A stretch of 64,000 bases of DNA from GCA-2708415 sp964351905 (GTDB lineage: Bacteria; Pseudomonadota; Alphaproteobacteria; Micavibrionales; Micavibrionaceae). The stretch covers positions 17,280 to 81,279 of the forward strand of contig CAYGPG010000006.1 of assembly GCA_964351905.1 (NCBI GenBank), in the 5' to 3' direction. Shown one piece after another: positions 61,844 through 64,000 of the stretch. The first letter of the stretch is position 1; every line of letters starts with the position of its first letter. The notes under the pieces were generated by a model. The model made no database searches. It saw only the letters and a list, made by a program, of their open reading frames with translations, and was not told where the DNA came from. A program made the position numbers and the translations under genes.

Positions 61844-64000
61844 CTATTTTGTTGGTGCTGCGGCCCCGGCAACAGCAAAAAATACAACCCCTTGTGTCGC
61901 AGAGTGATTACCGAGGTTATCTGCTGCTGCGGCAACGGCGCTATCTACATAAGTTTTTGTTGTGGCATCATTGGCAGCTGTTGGCGCGCCAAGATTAATG
62001 ACTTTATTTGTCGCTAAATCTACATCTGTTGTCGCGGTGTGATTACCAAGATCATCTGCACCACTCCCTGCTGTATCATCAGCACATTCCCAGACACTGC
62101 CGCCATTATTCCACTTGGCCACTTGGCCATCTGTACAAGACAATCCAGCAAGTGTGTCATTATCAGTTAGGCCACCAATTTCAGCATCAACATACGCTTT
62201 TGTTGCGCCATCTTGCGGATCTGTAGGGTCAGCTAAGTTTACAATTTTGTTTGTCGCAAGATCTAAAGCCGTTGTCGCGGTATGATTACCAAGGTCATCA
62301 CCAACACCACTTCCATTATTTCCACAAATCCAGGCAGATCCACCATTGTTCCAAACGGCAACTTGTCCATCTGTACAAGACAATCCAGCAAGCGTGTCAC
62401 CACCGCCAGCAAAGGCCGTCCATGATCCGCCAGAATTTTTATATTCTAATGTTCCTGCATTATCACGGAAACCATACCCCGTTGCACCAGGTGTTGAAGA
62501 TGACGCACCAAAGTTTAGGTAACTTCCTGCGGCTAAACCAGCATTTCCATCTACATATATAGGCCAGTTTATTGCACCGTTTGAGGCAGTGAAAAACCCA
62601 CCAAAATTTCTTCCTGTCGTTGTGCCAACTGATCTTGCATTAATACCATAGTTAATTATGCCTGTTCCTGAAGAAACAGCCAGAACTGCCGTACTTGTTG
62701 TTCCAGAATCTCCATAGCTTGTAGTAAAATCACCTGCAATGTTATTAGTTGGTTGAGGTAAAGCACTTGTGTTTCTTCCAGCAGAAGCACTTATTCCAAT
62801 ATTCGTTATTGCTTCTCTAGAAACAAATTCACCGGCCTTCGCTACACTAGAATCTGCAAAATTTTCTGATCTAATTGTAACAGATGTATTCGCATCAACA
62901 TTTGATGTAAGGGATGCGGTTAATCCATAAGCTCTGCTTCCTCCAGAGGTATTGTTACTAACTTGCATACCATAAGTATTACCACTTGATGCAGTTCCAG
63001 TTTTATAAACAATTAGCGGCGTTGTATTTGAAGTGGTTCCGGTAAGGTCGTTAATAATAGTTGTCCGATCAAGACTTCTATTAAAAGTAAATGCACTATC
63101 CGCACCCAACGCGCCGCCATCATTAAATTGAACTTGTGTATCTGCCCCTGCTGGTGTTGCTACTACACCTGCGACTTCGGCATCCACATAGGCTTTTGTG
63201 GTGGCGTCTGCTGGATCCGTAGGAGTGCCCAATCCTGTGACTTTATTATTGCCCATGATAAGGTTTGTTGTTGCAGTATGATTACCAAGATCATCTGCGC
63301 CGGCAACGACAGCTGTATCGACATAGGCTTTTGTTGCGGCGTCTTGCGCGTTTGTTGGGTCAGCCATGCCTGTTACACTATTATTGCCCATTGCAATATT
63401 TGTTGTTGCGATGTGATTACCAAGATCATCTGCGCCGGCTACAACGGCGGCATCAACATACGCCTTTGTTGCACCGTCTTGTGCCAATGTCGGATCAGCC
63501 AGATTTACAATCTTATTTGTTGCAAGATCTAATGCTGTCGTCGCAGTATGATTACCAAGGTCATCTGCACCACTTCCTGCTGTATCATCCGCACATTCCC
63601 AGACACTGCCGCCATTATTCCACTTGGCCACTTGGCCATCTGTACAAGACAATCCAGCCAGAACATCTGACTCGTTTGTATCAACATATGCTTTTGTTGC
63701 ACCATCTTGTGGATCTGTTGGATCAGCCAAATTTACGATTTTGTTTGTCGCAAGGTCTAATGCCGTTGTTGCGGTATGATTACCAAGGTCATCACCAGCG
63801 ACTTCGGTACAAACGCCACCATCTGCGGTCATAACGCGGTTTGTTCCAGTTTGCGCTACGGCAACAAATTTTCCATTACCATATGTTACAGAACCCCAAC
63901 CATTTGCTTCAGCTGCGCTTTGTGCTGTCCAGTTGATTCCATCAGGTGATGTCATGACGCGGTTTGTTCCATCGGTAGAAACGGCCACAAATTGTCCGTT
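61844..64000 (-). CDS. Second surface fibre, partial (continues past the window end)
   Basis: A fibre-like frame open to the window end; its start lies outside. The visible N-terminal part has two copies of a FVAV...GTNRVMTS/MTA unit (GKFVAVAQTGTNRVM), like bacterial beta-propeller/neuraminidase-type repeats. It continues with six TKAYVD/TKTYVD-type units and LSCTDGQVAKWNN units, and ends AVAGAAAPTK at 61844. It lacks the S74 domain. Blocks of near-identical sequence are shared with the giant fibre gene (for instance about 60740-60880 with 63140-63280). Its stop is 32 bp before the giant gene's start. Confidence 0.8.
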   Translation of the reverse strand, partial: NGQFVAVSTDGTNRVMTSPDGINWTAQSAAEANGWGSVTYGNGKFVAVAQTGTNRVMTADGGVCTEVAGDDLGNHTATTALDLATNKIVNLADPTDPQDGATKAYVDTNESDVLAGLSCTDGQVAKWNNGGSVWECADDTAGSGADDLGNHTATTALDLATNKIVNLADPTLAQDGATKAYVDAAVVAGADDLGNHIATTNIAMGNNSVTGMADPTNAQDAATKAYVDTAVVAGADDLGNHTATTNLIMGNNKVTGLGTPTDPADATTKAYVDAEVAGVVATPAGADTQVQFNDGGALGADSAFTFNRSLDRTTIINDLTGTTSNTTPLIVYKTGTASSGNTYGMQVSNNTSGGSRAYGLTASLTSNVDANTSVTIRSENFADSSVAKAGEFVSREAITNIGISASAGRNTSALPQPTNNIAGDFTTSYGDSGTTSTAVLAVSSGTGIINYGINARSVGTTTGRNFGGFFTASNGAINWPIYVDGNAGLAAGSYLNFGASSSTPGATGYGFRDNAGTLEYKNSGGSWTAFAGGGDTLAGLSCTDGQVAVWNNGGSAWICGNNGSGVGDDLGNHTATTALDLATNKIVNLADPTDPQDGATKAYVDAEIGGLTDNDTLAGLSCTDGQVAKWNNGGSVWECADDTAGSGADDLGNHTATTDVDLATNKVINLGAPTAANDATTKTYVDSAVAAAADNLGNHSATQGVVFFAVAGAAAPTK

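Noticed and set aside
57036..63834. Several plus-strand frames rich in His, Leu and Gln opposite the fibre genes
   Set aside because: They arise from the reverse complement of repeated TKAYVD/NHTATT codons, have no ribosome sites and repeat with the fibre units.
54418..64000. Regular repeats that might suggest a CRISPR array
   Set aside because: Repeats are long coding units of varied length in one reading frame, without constant short repeats and unique spacers.

Overview
The window reads as one contig of an AT-rich alphaproteobacterial chromosome. Several gene strings are hallmarks of that class: leuS / lptE / holA / parB / parA / rsmG / mnmG / mnmE, rho / hemJ / hemH / hemE, and PPDK-regulator / maf / aroE / coaE / dnaQ. 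A dispersed hisA-F-E-H-B set with hslVU fits too. The paired-hairpin repeats, a CtrA box and the large surface fibres would suit a Micavibrio-like or Rhodospirillales-like lineage. That placement is inference; only a phylogeny could fix it.

Layout. 1-13 kb: the start of a ComM/YifB gene, a HIT protein, a DMT transporter, hisA-hisF-hisE, a small regulator locus, hisH, a LysE exporter with a HisD-family enzyme, a Fic protein overlapping hisB, and hslV-hslU. 13-20 kb: envelope and unknown genes (M23 peptidase, Smr protein, degenerate response regulator, PLP-binding YggS protein, porin). 20-34 kb: DUF3576 lipoprotein, leuS, a membrane protein and lptE, then a SAM-II riboswitch with an FAD/NAD(P) protein and a CxxC carboxymuconolactone-decarboxylase-like protein sitting between lptE and holA. 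After holA come parB, parA, rsmG, mnmG and mnmE, with four perfect parS sites inside coding sequence. 34-42 kb: a zinc-finger membrane protein, a nucleotidyltransferase-like gene, rho, hemJ, hemH and hemE. 42-52 kb: a probable replication origin upstream of hemE, then rightward genes including two adjacent paralogues behind a CtrA box, a chain of ATGA-overlapping housekeeping genes, dnaQ and three membrane or anchored unknowns.

52-64 kb is an accessory leftward operon of surface proteins. It holds two secreted proteins that end in nearly identical Hint (hedgehog/intein-like) domains, a giant fibre of about 2,400 residues ending in an S74 intramolecular chaperone with a coiled coil, and part of another fibre running off the window. 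All are built from the same unit ending in a TKxYVD motif. A 100-N assembly gap lies inside the giant gene. Its two edges carry the same 55 bases, and collapsing that overlap restores one reading frame.

Genes from about 42 kb leftward to 28 kb are mostly on the minus strand and those from 42 to 52 kb are all on the plus strand, so transcription runs away from the proposed origin on both sides. The most novel points are the SAM-II-controlled redox pair, the self-processing fibre/Hint operon, and the CtrA-box paralogue pair beside the origin.
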